Below are positions 43,990 through 52,978 of a stretch of DNA of 64,000 nt, piece after piece. Source of the stretch: Streptomyces sp. NBC_01232 (lineage in GTDB: Bacteria; Actinomycetota; Actinomycetes; Streptomycetales; Streptomycetaceae); NCBI RefSeq assembly GCF_035989885.1, contig NZ_CP108518.1, positions 2,732,501 through 2,796,500 of the forward strand, written 5' to 3'. How positions within the stretch are numbered: position 1 is the first letter of the stretch; every line of letters starts with the position of its first letter. The notes under the pieces were generated by a model. The model ran no database searches. It worked only from the letters and a program-made list of their open reading frames with translations, and was not told the DNA's origin. Both the position numbers and the translations under genes were made by a program.

Positions 43990-44994
43990 ATGTCCAAGAT
44001 CAAGCCGGCCAAGGGCTCCCCCTACGCCCGCATCCTCGGTGTCGGCGGTTACCGCCCGACCCGTGTGGTGCCCAACGAGGTCATCCTCGAGACCATCGAC
44101 TCGTCCGACGAGTGGATCCGCTCCCGCTCCGGCATCGCGACCCGGCACTGGGCCTCGCCCGAGGAGACCGTCGCCGCGATGTCGGTGGAGGCCTCGGGGA
44201 AGGCGCTGGCCGACGCCGGTGTCGCCCCGGAGCAGATCGGTGCCGTGATCGTCTCGACGGTCTCGCACTTCAAGCAGACCCCGGCCGTCGCGACCGAGAT
44301 CGCGCACCGGATCGGCTCGGGCAAGCCCGCCGCCTTCGACATCTCCGCGGGCTGTGCCGGATTCGGCTACGGCCTGACCCTGGCCAAGGGCCTGGTCGTC
44401 GAAGGCTCCGCGGAGTACGTCCTCGTCATCGGCGTGGAGCGGCTCTCGGACCTGACCGACCTGGAGGACCGCGCGACGGCCTTCCTGTTCGGTGACGGCG
44501 CCGGCGCCGTCGTCGTCGGTCCCTCGGACGAGCCGGCCATCGGCCCCACGGTGTGGGGTTCGGAGGGCGACAAGTCCGAGACGATCAAGCAGACCGTGCC
44601 GTGGGACGAGTACCTCGGCAAGGACGGCGGCGAGAAGTTTCCGGCCATCACCCAGGAGGGCCAGGCGGTCTTCCGCTGGGCCGTCTTCGAGATGGCCAAG
44701 GTGGCCCAGCAGGCGCTCGACGCCGCCGGGATCACCGCGGACGACCTGGACGTCTTCATTCCGCACCAGGCGAACATGCGGATCATCGACTCGATGGTGA
44801 AGACTCTGAAGCTGCCGGAGCACGTCACGGTCGCCCGTGACGTGGAGACCACCGGCAACACCTCGGCCGCCTCGATCCCGCTCGCTATGGAGCGGCTCCT
44901 GGCGACCGGAGCGGCGAAGAGCGGCGACACCGCGCTCGTCATCGGCTTCGGGGCGGGACTCGTCTACGCCGCGACGGTCGTTACCCTCCCCTAG
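43990..44994 (+). CDS. fabH: Beta-ketoacyl-ACP synthase III
   Basis: A 334-residue thiolase-fold enzyme, GAAGGAG upstream of its ATG. The Cys-His-Asn triad is C122 (AFDISAGCAGFGYGLTLAKG), H259 (VFIPHQANMRIIDSM) and N290 (ETTGNTSAASIPLAM). DSSDEWIRSRSGIATRHWAS is the usual start. It condenses acyl-CoA with malonyl-ACP; actinobacterial FabH prefers branched primers, explaining iso/anteiso fatty acids. Second gene of the fab operon. Confidence 0.98.
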   Translation: MSKIKPAKGSPYARILGVGGYRPTRVVPNEVILETIDSSDEWIRSRSGIATRHWASPEETVAAMSVEASGKALADAGVAPEQIGAVIVSTVSHFKQTPAVATEIAHRIGSGKPAAFDISAGCAGFGYGLTLAKGLVVEGSAEYVLVIGVERLSDLTDLEDRATAFLFGDGAGAVVVGPSDEPAIGPTVWGSEGDKSETIKQTVPWDEYLGKDGGEKFPAITQEGQAVFRWAVFEMAKVAQQALDAAGITADDLDVFIPHQANMRIIDSMVKTLKLPEHVTVARDVETTGNTSAASIPLAMERLLATGAAKSGDTALVIGFGAGLVYAATVVTLP

Positions 44995-45051
44995 GGCCGG
45001 GACACACGTCCCACCCTGTTCCACCCCAGTTAGCTATAGAAGGAGCGCCAC

Positions 45052-45300
45052 ATGGCCGCCACGCAGGAAGAGATCGTCGAGGGTCTCGCGGAGATCGTCA
45101 ACGAGATCGCCGGTATCCCCACCGAGGACGTCGCGATCGAGAAGTCCTTCACCGACGACCTGGACGTCGACTCGCTCTCCATGGTCGAGGTCGTCGTCGC
45201 CGCCGAAGAGCGCTTCGACGTCAAGATCCCGGACGAGGACGTCAAGAACCTCAAGACGGTCGGCGACGCCGCTGACTACATCCTGAAGCACCAGGCCTGA
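45052..45300 (+). CDS. acpP: Acyl carrier protein
   Basis: An 82-residue acidic helical protein with AGAAGGAGCG upstream. The phosphopantetheine site is S41 in DDLDVDSLSMVEVVVAAEE. KSFTDDLDVDSL and FDVKIPDEDVKNLKTVGDAA are typical of AcpP. It carries the growing chain between FabD, FabH and FabF. Third gene of the fab operon, 57 bases after fabH. Confidence 0.98.
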   Translation: MAATQEEIVEGLAEIVNEIAGIPTEDVAIEKSFTDDLDVDSLSMVEVVVAAEERFDVKIPDEDVKNLKTVGDAADYILKHQA

Positions 45301-45379
45301 GCCTGACGAGCGTTTGTCGCCACCTGGCGGTGGCGCCGTGACAATTCAGCACCCCCTGAGACGTGGAGAAAGAATTCCT

Positions 45380-46657
45380 GTGAGCCCGACCAATCGCACC
45401 GTGGTCGTCACCGGTATCGGCGCAACCACTCCGCTGGGTGGCGACAGCGCTTCGACCTGGGAAGGTCTGCTTGCCGGCCGTTCCGGCGTCAAGCCCCTGG
45501 AGGGCGAGCGCTTCGCCGAACTCCCGGTACGCATCGCCGCTCGGGCCGCCGTCGACCCGAGTGAAGTCCTGCCCCGGCCGCTGGCCCGCAAGCTGGACCG
45601 CTCTGCCCAGTTCGCCGTCATCGCCGCCCGCGAGGCGTGGGCCGACGCCGGTTACACCACCCCGGCCGGCGAAGAGACGGAAGAGGGCGCCTTCGTCGCT
45701 CCCGAGCGTCTGGGCACCGTGATCGCCTCCGGCATCGGCGGTGTCACCACCCTGCTCGACCAGTACGACGTCCTGAAGGACAAGGGCGTGCGCCGGGTCT
45801 CCCCGCACACCGTCCCCATGCTCATGCCGAACGGCCCGTCGGCCAACGTCGGCCTGGAGGTCAACGCCCAGGCGGGCGTGCACACTCCGGTCAGCGCCTG
45901 CGCCTCCGGCGCCGAGGCCATCGGTTACGCCGTCGAGATGATCCGTACCGGCCGTGCCGACGTGGTCGTCGCGGGCGGTACCGAGGCTGCGATCCACCCG
46001 CTGCCGATCGCCGCGTTCGCCAACATGATGGCGATGTCCAAGAACAACGAGAACCCCGAGCAGGCCTCCCGCCCGTACGACAAGGGCCGTGACGGCTTCG
46101 TACTCGGCGAGGGCGCGGGCGTCGTCATCCTGGAGTCCGCAGAGCACGCCGCCGCGCGCGGCGCCCGGGTCTACTGCGAGGTGCTGGGCCAGGGTCTGTC
46201 CGCGGACAGCCACCACATCGCGCAGCCTGAGCCCACCGGCCGCGGTGTCGCGGCCGCGGTGCAGAACCTGCTCGACAACACGGGTCTCGACCCGGCCGAG
46301 CTGGTCCACCTGAACGCGCACGCCACGTCGACCCCGCAGGGTGACACGGCCGAGCTGAAGGCCCTGCGCAAGGTGCTGGGCGACGACCTCGACCACATCG
46401 CGATCTCCGCGACCAAGTCGATGACCGGTCACCTGCTGGGCGGTGCGGGCGGTATCGAGACCGTCGCGACCGTGCTGGCGCTGTACAACCGGCTGGCCCC
46501 GCCGACGATCAACGTCGACGAGCTCGACGAGGACATCGACGCGGACATCATCGTGGGCGAGCCGCGCAAGCTGCCGGCCGACGGTCCGATCTCCGCGATC
46601 AACAACTCCTTCGGCTTCGGCGGCCACAACGTGACCCTGGCTTTCCGCACGGTCTAG
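45380..46657 (+). CDS. fabF: Beta-ketoacyl-ACP synthase II
   Basis: A 425-residue protein from a GTG with GGAGAAAG upstream, starting SPTNRTVVVTGIGATTPLGG. The catalytic triad is C174 (PVSACASGAEAIGY), H314 (LNAHATSTPQGDTAE) and H351 (KSMTGHLLGGAGG). It elongates acyl-ACP by Claisen condensation with malonyl-ACP. Last gene of the fab operon, 79 bases after acpP, followed by a strong terminator. Confidence 0.97.
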   Translation: MSPTNRTVVVTGIGATTPLGGDSASTWEGLLAGRSGVKPLEGERFAELPVRIAARAAVDPSEVLPRPLARKLDRSAQFAVIAAREAWADAGYTTPAGEETEEGAFVAPERLGTVIASGIGGVTTLLDQYDVLKDKGVRRVSPHTVPMLMPNGPSANVGLEVNAQAGVHTPVSACASGAEAIGYAVEMIRTGRADVVVAGGTEAAIHPLPIAAFANMMAMSKNNENPEQASRPYDKGRDGFVLGEGAGVVILESAEHAAARGARVYCEVLGQGLSADSHHIAQPEPTGRGVAAAVQNLLDNTGLDPAELVHLNAHATSTPQGDTAELKALRKVLGDDLDHIAISATKSMTGHLLGGAGGIETVATVLALYNRLAPPTINVDELDEDIDADIIVGEPRKLPADGPISAINNSFGFGGHNVTLAFRTV

Positions 46658-46674
46658 TACCCCCGCAGCAGTTG

Positions 46675-46717
46675 CGCGAAAGGGCCCACCCGGTGAATCC
46701 GGGTGGGCCCTTTCGCG
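46675..46717. terminator. Terminator of the fab operon
   Basis: A perfect 19-bp stem (46675-46693 with 46699-46717) around a five-base loop, with AAA/TTT near its base. It lies between convergent fabF and the DUF3145 gene and can serve both. Confidence 0.95.
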
Positions 46718-46744
46718 TATCCGCCGCCGCGGCTCGGGCCGGGC

Positions 46745-47239
46745 TCAGACCACCTGGTGGAGCCAGCGGACCGGGGCGCCCTCGCCCGCGTAGCGGAAGG
46801 GCTCCAGCTCGTCGTCCCACGGCTTGCCGAGCAGTTTGGCGATCTCCGCCTCCAGGTCGGTCTCACCGCGCGCGGACCGGGCCAGCGCCGCGCGCAGCCG
46901 GTCCTCCGGGATGAGGATGTCGCCGTGCATTCCGGTGACGGCGTGGAAGATCCCGAGCTCCGGGGTGGAGCTGTAGCGCTCGCCCTCGGCGGTCGGGCAC
47001 GGCTCCGCGGTCACCTCGAAGCGCAGCAGGTGCCAGCCGCGCAGCGCGGAGGCGAGCTTCGAGGCGGTTCCCGCTTCGGCCTGCCAGGAGAACTCGGCTC
47101 TCCAGGTGCCCGGGGAGGCGGGCTGTCTGATCCAGTCGAGGTTCACCCGCACCCCGAGCACGCCCGCAACAGCCCATTCCACGTGCGGGCAGAGCGCGCG
47201 CGGTGCGGAATGCACGTACAGAACTCCACGTGTCGTCAC
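46745..47239 (-). CDS. DUF3145 family protein
   Basis: A 164-residue soluble protein starting MTTRGVLYVHSAPRALCPHV. EWAVAGVLGVRVNLDWIRQP, GTWRAEFSWQAEAGTASKLA and GWHLLRFEVTAEPCPTAEGE are conserved in DUF3145, an actinobacterial family always found next to fab genes and of unknown function. Its promoter lies in the AT-richer 47240-47488 gap, which it shares divergently with the SGNH hydrolase gene and in which I see no other gene. Confidence 0.92.
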   Translation of the reverse strand: MTTRGVLYVHSAPRALCPHVEWAVAGVLGVRVNLDWIRQPASPGTWRAEFSWQAEAGTASKLASALRGWHLLRFEVTAEPCPTAEGERYSSTPELGIFHAVTGMHGDILIPEDRLRAALARSARGETDLEAEIAKLLGKPWDDELEPFRYAGEGAPVRWLHQVV

Positions 47240-47488
47240 CGGGACCTCCAGTGTGGGACGAGGTCGGGAATAAACTCCAGAAAACGGACAGTATGTGACG
47301 TGATGTAATGTAACGGAAATTATTTGACATTGCGCTACGGGACCGGCGGCCGAAACGCCACGGGGAAAAGCTACCGTGCGCCAGGGGTCATGGTGTGACG
47401 TACGGTCGCTCCAAGACCGGTAAACACAGAGCTTTCACTCAGCAGGACCCCCCGAACGATGCGGGGTAGACAAGGAGGACCCCTTCCC

Positions 47489-48385
47489 ATGCGCACCACC
47501 GCTCCGCGCCCCCGCGCGCGCCGGGCTCTCGCAGGGGCGGGCGCTGCGGTCGTAGTCCTGGCCGGGGCGGCCACCGGGTGCAGCTCGGGCGGGTCGGGCG
47601 AGCAGGGCGAGCGGGGGGCGCAGGCGGCACCGCGCTGGAACACGGCACCCGGATCGATCGCGGCCGTGGGCGACTCCATCACACGTGGTTTCGACGCCTG
47701 TTCCGTGCTGGCGGACTGCCCCGAGGTCTCCTGGGCCACCGGCAACGACCCCGCGGTCCGCTCCCTCGCGGCCCGGCTGCTCGGGGAGGCGGAGGTGCCC
47801 GCCCGCAGCTGGAACTACGCGGTGACCGGCTCGCGGATGGAGGACCTGCCGGCCCAGCTGGCCGGGGCCGCCGCGCACAAGCCCGACCTGGTCACGGTGA
47901 TGGTGGGCTCGAACGACGCCTGCCGGCCGACGGCTTCGTCGATGACCCCGGTGGCCGACTTCCGGGCCGGATTCGAGAAGGCGCTCGCGGAACTGAGGGC
48001 CGCGTCCCCGGCCTCCCAGGTGTACGTCTCCAGCGTGCCGGACCTCCAGCGGCTGTGGGAGCAGGGCAAGGACCTCCCGGTCGTGCGGCAGGTCTGGAAG
48101 CTGGGCATCTGCCAGTCGATGCTGGCCGATCCGCTGTCGCTGGCCACGGGGGCCACGGCGCGGCGCGAGCAGGTGCGGGCGCGCGTGGTGGAGTACAACG
48201 AGGTGCTGCGCGAGGTCTGCGCAAAGGATCCGCTGTGCCGCTACGACGGCGGCGCGGTGTTCCAGTACCCCTTCGCGGCGGAACAGTTGAGCCGCTGGGA
48301 CTGGTTCCATCCGGGCAAGGACGGCCAGGCGCGGCTCGCGGAACTGGCGCACCGCCAGGTGACGGCGGCCGAACCGCCACGTTGA
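47489..48385 (+). CDS. Lipoprotein SGNH/GDSL hydrolase
   Basis: A 298-residue protein with an Arg-rich start, hydrophobic signal and lipobox LAGAATGC (lipidated Cys about residue 31). GSIAAVGDSITRGFDACSVL (about 55-74) is the GDS block with the nucleophile Ser; VTVMVGSNDACRPTASSMTP is the N/D block and DWFHPGKDGQARLAELAHRQ the final D-x-x-H. Cysteines are frequent, fitting an extracytoplasmic enzyme. It should hydrolyse ester or lipid substrates at the membrane surface. GGAGG precedes the ATG. Confidence 0.9.
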   Translation: MRTTAPRPRARRALAGAGAAVVVLAGAATGCSSGGSGEQGERGAQAAPRWNTAPGSIAAVGDSITRGFDACSVLADCPEVSWATGNDPAVRSLAARLLGEAEVPARSWNYAVTGSRMEDLPAQLAGAAAHKPDLVTVMVGSNDACRPTASSMTPVADFRAGFEKALAELRAASPASQVYVSSVPDLQRLWEQGKDLPVVRQVWKLGICQSMLADPLSLATGATARREQVRARVVEYNEVLREVCAKDPLCRYDGGAVFQYPFAAEQLSRWDWFHPGKDGQARLAELAHRQVTAAEPPR

Positions 48386-48470
48386 CGCTCGGGCGGCGGA
48401 GAGGTCCGGAGGCGGGTGTCAGGGCCCGCCCCCGGACGGTTTCAGGGGTGATTTCCGGCCATACGGTGTG

Positions 48471-50921
48471 TCAGGCGAGGTCGAGCGTCGCGGTCAGCCG
48501 GGTGTCGCCGTGCGAGTGGCTCGCGCGGACCTCGTAGGTGCCGCCGATCCGCCGCCAGCCGCGGACCTCCTCGTCCCAGATCTCGAAGGCCCGGGCGGGC
48601 AGCGAGATCTCGGTCTCGACGCTCTCTCCGGGGCCCGCCACGACGCCCGCGAAGGCGGCCAGCCAGCTGGCCGGGCGCTCCACGCCGTCCCGCTCGGGGG
48701 CCAGGTAGACCTGGACGACCTCGCGGCCGGGCCGGGTGCCGGTGTTGGTGAGGCGGACCCGGACCGTGTCGGGGGTGACCTCCAGCGAGTCGTAGGTCCA
48801 GTCGGTGTAGCCCAGTCCGTGCCCGAAGGGGTAGGCGGGGCTCACGCCGTGCTTCTCGTACGCGCGGTAGCCGATGTGGATCCCCTCGCCGTACTCCAGG
48901 CGCCCGTCGGTGGGGACGACCTCGGTGACGGGCGCGTCCGCGAACCGCGCGGGCCAGGTGGTGGGCAGCCGCCCGCCCGGCTCCGCGTCGCCGAGGAGTA
49001 CGTCGGCCAGCGCGGCCCCGCCCTCCTGCCCGGGGAACCAGGTCAGCAGCACGGCGGCCACGTCCTCGCGCCACGGGAGCTCCACCGGGGAGCCCGCGTT
49101 GACGACGACCACCGTGTTCGGGTTCACGGCGGCGACGGCGCGCACCAGGTCGTCCTGGCGGCCCGGCAGGCAGAGGTCCTGCCGGTCGAAGCCCTCGGAC
49201 TCCACGCGCTCGGTGGTGGCGACGACCACGACGGCCGTGTCGGCGTCCCGGGCGGCGGCGACGGCCTCGGCGATCAGCTCGTCGGCGTCGCGCCGCGGGC
49301 CGAGGTGGAGCAGCGAGAACATGATCGCCCTGAGCGGCAGCGAGGTCATGTCGGGGACCTGGAAGGTCAGTGAGACCTCCACGGGCTCGCCCTCGGTGAG
49401 AGTGAGGCGGGCGCGCTCGTTGGGGGCGCCGAAGAACGCCTCGAACGGGTCGGCCTCGTTGCCCATCTCCTGGACGCCGCTCCACAGGCTCTCGCCGCCG
49501 ACGGCGAGGGCGAAGGCACCGAGTCCGCGGGTGCCGAAGGCGTGCTCCCCGCTCTCCCGCGGCACGAACGTCCCCCGGACCTCGATGCTCGCCATGGTCT
49601 CGTACGTGACCCCCGCGGGCAGGTCGTCGCCGATCCACTGGACCTGGCCGGACGGCAGGCCGCCCTCGCCGATGACGGCCCCGGAGGCGTCGCGGCAGAC
49701 GGCGTGGAGCTCGAAGCCCTGACCTGCGGGGGTGAGTTCGTCGGAGGGGTCGGCGCCGACGGAGTAGGCGAGGGCGCCCTCGGGGAGGGCGGCGGTGAGG
49801 CCGTCGAGCGGGGAGACGATCCGCTCGGGGAAGACGGTGGCGCTGCCCCCGCCGAGGACGCGGGCGTCGCGGGCCGCGGCGCCGGCGAGGGCGACGGTGC
49901 GGCCCGCGGTGGTGTCGAGCGGCAGTGCACCCTCGTTCCTGACCAGGACGAAGCCGCGGGCGGCGAGCTCACGGGCCAGCGCCTGGCCGTCGATCGGGGC
50001 CGGGAGGTTCTCCACGGCGGCGGGGGCGCCCTCCAGGACGCCGACGCGGGCGGCGAGGCGCAGGACGTTGCGCGCGGCCTCGTCCACGGCGGACTCGGGG
50101 ACCTCGCCGGCGCGGACGGCCTCGGCGAGGGCGGGTCCGTAGACGGTGGTGGGGCCGGGCATCGCCACGTCCATGCCGCCGAGGATGTCGCCGGCGGTGG
50201 AGCGGGCGGCCATCCAGTCGGAGACGTTGCAGCCGTCGAAGCCCCATTCGGCGCGCAGGACCTCGTTCACGAGGTACTGGTGCTCCGTCATGGTGGTGCC
50301 GTTGACCTGGTTGTAGGCGGTCATGATGCCCCAGGGGTGGGCATGGGCGACGATCGCCTCGAAGGGCGCGAGGTAGAGCTCGCGCAGCGGGCGCGGGGCG
50401 ATGACGCTGTCGACGGTGAACCGGTCGGTCTCGGCGTCGTTGCCGACGAAGTGCTTGACGGTGGTGCCGACCCCGCCGTCCTGGACGCCGTTCACGTAGC
50501 CGGCGCCGATGGCGCCGGTGAGGTAGGGGTCCTCGGAGTAGCACTCGAAGTGCCGGCCGCCGAGCGGGGAGCGGTGCAGGTTGACGGTGGGCGCGAGGAG
50601 GACGTGGACGCCCTTGCGGCGGGCCTCCTGGGCGAGGAGCCGGCCGGCGCGGCGGGCGAGCTCCGGGTCCCAGGCCGCGGCGAGCGCGGTCGGGGACGGC
50701 AGGGCGATGGACGGGTCGTCGGCGGTCCAGCGCACGCCGCGGACCCCGATGGGCCCGTCGGAGAAGACCAGGGACTGCAGCCCGATGGCGGGGACGGCGG
50801 GCAGGGCCCACATGTCCTGCCCGGCCAGGAGTCCGGCCTTGGTGTCGAGATCCAGTTTGCCCAGTGCCGCCTCGACGGCGTCGTTTCGTGTCTGGTCGCG
50901 GACCTGATCGGCATCGGTCAC
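48471..50921 (-). CDS. GH3 beta-glucosidase with PA14 insert
   Basis: An 816-residue intracellular GH3 enzyme read from a GTG after GAGGAGG. The N-terminal barrel has VFSDGPIGVRGVRW, HLLAPTVNLHR-type residues near 95-105 and the catalytic nucleophile D235 in FDGCNVSDWMAARST. A PA14 insert lies about residues 380-530 (YETMASIEVRGTFVPRESGE). The acid/base region and final fibronectin-III-like domain (PGREVVQVYLAPERDG) complete the GH3 layout. It should release glucose or similar sugars from beta-glycosides. It is divergent from a TetR gene that probably controls it. Confidence 0.92.
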   Translation of the reverse strand: MTDADQVRDQTRNDAVEAALGKLDLDTKAGLLAGQDMWALPAVPAIGLQSLVFSDGPIGVRGVRWTADDPSIALPSPTALAAAWDPELARRAGRLLAQEARRKGVHVLLAPTVNLHRSPLGGRHFECYSEDPYLTGAIGAGYVNGVQDGGVGTTVKHFVGNDAETDRFTVDSVIAPRPLRELYLAPFEAIVAHAHPWGIMTAYNQVNGTTMTEHQYLVNEVLRAEWGFDGCNVSDWMAARSTAGDILGGMDVAMPGPTTVYGPALAEAVRAGEVPESAVDEAARNVLRLAARVGVLEGAPAAVENLPAPIDGQALARELAARGFVLVRNEGALPLDTTAGRTVALAGAAARDARVLGGGSATVFPERIVSPLDGLTAALPEGALAYSVGADPSDELTPAGQGFELHAVCRDASGAVIGEGGLPSGQVQWIGDDLPAGVTYETMASIEVRGTFVPRESGEHAFGTRGLGAFALAVGGESLWSGVQEMGNEADPFEAFFGAPNERARLTLTEGEPVEVSLTFQVPDMTSLPLRAIMFSLLHLGPRRDADELIAEAVAAARDADTAVVVVATTERVESEGFDRQDLCLPGRQDDLVRAVAAVNPNTVVVVNAGSPVELPWREDVAAVLLTWFPGQEGGAALADVLLGDAEPGGRLPTTWPARFADAPVTEVVPTDGRLEYGEGIHIGYRAYEKHGVSPAYPFGHGLGYTDWTYDSLEVTPDTVRVRLTNTGTRPGREVVQVYLAPERDGVERPASWLAAFAGVVAGPGESVETEISLPARAFEIWDEEVRGWRRIGGTYEVRASHSHGDTRLTATLDLA

Positions 50922-50940
50922 GGCCGTGCCTCCTCGTTGA

Positions 50941-50970
50941 GTGCGGTGCGGTGCGGTGCGGTGCGGTGCC
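50941..50970. repeat. Pentamer tandem repeats (GTGCG)
   Basis: GTGCG occurs five times in a row plus a partial GTGCC, between the GH3 start and the TetR operator region. Such simple repeats vary between strains. Confidence 0.85.
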
Positions 50971-50985
50971 CCCATCGTGGACCTG

Positions 50986-51003
50986 TTACCTGTTGAACGG
51001 TAG
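50986..51003. promoter_or_regulatory. Candidate TetR operator between GH3 and TetR genes
   Basis: TTACC-TGTTGAAC-GGTAG is a near-palindrome with arms TACC/GGTA and a palindromic core GTTGAAC (one-base offset). ACCTGTT is also directly repeated next to it. It lies in the divergent gap and is a plausible site for the TetR regulator. Confidence 0.4.
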
Positions 51004-51095
51004 GGTTCGTAATGTGTTCGTGATATTTGGATGCCGTACGGTCCTGTGGGCAGGGTGCGAGCGGGCGGGTGCGAGCGGGAAGGGGTGCCGGGGAG

Positions 51096-51677
51096 ATGGT
51101 CAGGGCGAGGAGCGAGGAGCGCCGCGGGGAGATCGTCCGCGCGGCCGTCGAAGTGATCGCGGAGCGCGGCTACCGCGGCGCCTCCCTGGCCACGGTCGCC
51201 GAACGCGTGGGCCTGACCCAGCAGGGGCTGCTGCACTACTTCCCGACCAAGGAGGCCCTGCTGGTCGCGGTGCTGGAGGAACGCGACCGCTGGGACACGG
51301 GCGGCGGCTCGCGCTCCGCGGCCGACACCTGGCGCCTGGACCTGCTGGCCTCGCTGGTGGAGTACAACGCGATGCGTCCGGGCATCGTGCAGACCTTCTC
51401 GGCGCTGCTGGGCGAGAGCGTCACCGACGGGCATCCGGCCCGGGAGTTCTTCACCGAGCGCTACGCCCAGGTCCGTTCGGAGATGGCTGCGGTGCTGCGC
51501 GTCGAGTTCGGCGACCGGCTCCCCTCGGGCCTCACCCCGGAGCAGGCCGCGCCCCTGCTGACGGCCGTCATGGACGGCCTCCAGTACCAGTGGCTGCTGG
51601 CCCCCGAGTCCGTGGACATGCCGGCCGCGTTCCGCGCCTTCCTGACCCTGCTGCGGGGCCCCGGGACCCAGGTCTGA
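51096..51677 (+). CDS. TetR family transcriptional regulator
   Basis: A 193-residue protein starting MVRARSEERRGEIVRAAVEV. Its helix-turn-helix is GASLATVAERVGLTQQGLLH with YFPTKEALLVAVLEERDRWD (about residues 26-65). The C-terminal domain contains YNAMRPGIVQTFSALLGESV and LTAVMDGLQYQWLLAPESVD. It is divergent from the GH3 gene with a candidate operator between them, so it is probably a sugar- or glycoside-responsive repressor of it. The ATG is only a few bases from GGGGAG. Confidence 0.9.
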   Translation: MVRARSEERRGEIVRAAVEVIAERGYRGASLATVAERVGLTQQGLLHYFPTKEALLVAVLEERDRWDTGGGSRSAADTWRLDLLASLVEYNAMRPGIVQTFSALLGESVTDGHPAREFFTERYAQVRSEMAAVLRVEFGDRLPSGLTPEQAAPLLTAVMDGLQYQWLLAPESVDMPAAFRAFLTLLRGPGTQV

Positions 51678-51739
51678 CCCGCGCCGACCCTCCGGATACC
51701 TTGATCATCGAACGGGTTCGATCGAAGGTTGGGTAGTTC

Positions 51740-52639
51740 ATGCGAATGTCCGGATGGATGAGGCGGAGCGCCGGAGTGCTGAGCGCGCTCCTGCTCGCGG
51801 CAGGCCTGGGGACGCCGGCGGCCGCGGCCGCCGAGACGAAGAACCTCCAGGTCATGTCATGGAACATGTGCGGTTCGCAGCGTTCCAGTTGGCACTGTGC
51901 GGACACCGGCACGCCGCAGCAGAAGATCGACGTGGTCAGGTACCACGTCCAGAACAACTACGTGCACGTCGCGCTCCTCCAGGAGGTGTGCGAGGACGAC
52001 CTCACGGCGCTGATGGCCCAGTTGGGGCCGGGCTGGAACAAGAACTTCGCCGCGTACCAGTGGTCGCAGGGAGCCTCCGGGAAGTGGAACAGCCGCTGCG
52101 GTGAGGACGACGGGCGGGCCGACCGCATCGGCACCGCGATCGTGGTCAAGGGCCAGATGGCGGACGCGCAGGAGTACCCGCTGCCGCAGCCGTACGTCGG
52201 CCAGCAGCGGCCCTTCCAGTGCGCGACGGCGGTGTACTGGGGCGTCCGGCTCTGCAACGTCCACCTCTCGCCCCTGGGCAGCAACCCGGACCACCCGACC
52301 TGGGACTACCGCGACGACCAGCTCGCGCAGCTCAAGGCCATCGTGAACACCTTCCCCCGGACGGTCTTCGGCGGGGACTTCAACAGCCTGTCCCCGGACG
52401 ACCCGAAGAACAAGGCCGCCCACGTGTGGCCCGTCGGCCTCTACTCCACCGGGCCCGGCACCGAGGGCTACCAGGAGTGCGATCAGCAGGGCGCCTCGCG
52501 GACCGGCCGGGCGACGCACTCCTCCGGCGGGAAGATCGACTACCTGTTCGCCAGTGAGACCCGGCGCTGGTGCGCGGTGGCCGACTCGGCCTTCTCCGAC
52601 CACCACGTCGTGATCGAGTCCCTGGCCGTCCCCGCCTGA
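51740..52639 (+). CDS. Secreted endonuclease/exonuclease/phosphatase-fold protein
   Basis: A 299-residue protein with a signal peptide (RRSAGVLSALLLAAGLGTPA, cleavage near AAAAAETKN). The DNase I-like core has NLQVMSWNMCGSQRSSW, VALLQEVCEDDLTALMAQLG, LCNVHLSPLGSNP, TVFGGDFNSLSPDD and FSDHHVVIESLAVP, which provide the Mg2+ and catalytic His residues. Several Cys suggest disulphides. It is a probable extracellular nuclease or sphingomyelinase-like phosphodiesterase. It starts at an ATG 62 bases past the TetR stop. Confidence 0.88.
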   Translation: MRMSGWMRRSAGVLSALLLAAGLGTPAAAAAETKNLQVMSWNMCGSQRSSWHCADTGTPQQKIDVVRYHVQNNYVHVALLQEVCEDDLTALMAQLGPGWNKNFAAYQWSQGASGKWNSRCGEDDGRADRIGTAIVVKGQMADAQEYPLPQPYVGQQRPFQCATAVYWGVRLCNVHLSPLGSNPDHPTWDYRDDQLAQLKAIVNTFPRTVFGGDFNSLSPDDPKNKAAHVWPVGLYSTGPGTEGYQECDQQGASRTGRATHSSGGKIDYLFASETRRWCAVADSAFSDHHVVIESLAVPA

Positions 52640-52978
52640 CGGTCGGACGGCCACGCCGCGACCACCGTCCGGCCGGAGTGCGCAGAGGTCCGGTCCGCGC
52701 GCTCCGGGCGGGCGGTGGGCGCGGCGCGCACCGCCTCCAGGACCGGCAGGGGGCGTGGCCGGCGGCCGGGGCCACGTCCCTCGCGGCCAGGGCCACCGGG
52801 AAGTCGCCGTCCGGTTCCGGACCGTCAGCCCGCGCCCCGGGACGGCAGGTGACGGGCCGTCGGAGATCCCGTCCGGCCGAGGCCGAGGCTGAGGAGCACG
52901 GTCCTCAGTGCTGCGCACATGCCCACGACGCCGGGCGGGGCCCGTGCATGTGACGAGCAACTGCCTAGCATGCCTGCC
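52640..52978. other. Gap between nuclease and LysR genes
   Basis: The 339 bases contain no gene I can support. TAGCAT at about 52966-52971 is a plausible -10 element just upstream of the LysR ATG. The remainder is GC-rich without clear repeats. Confidence 0.5.

Noticed and set aside
43047..46657. Polyketide synthase cluster
   Set aside because: FabD, FabH, AcpP and FabF belong to fatty-acid synthesis; gene order, the FasR regulator and absence of tailoring enzymes argue against a type II PKS.
47240..47488. Small gene in the AT-rich gap before the SGNH hydrolase
   Set aside because: No open frame with a ribosome site or conserved sequence; lower GC fits promoters.
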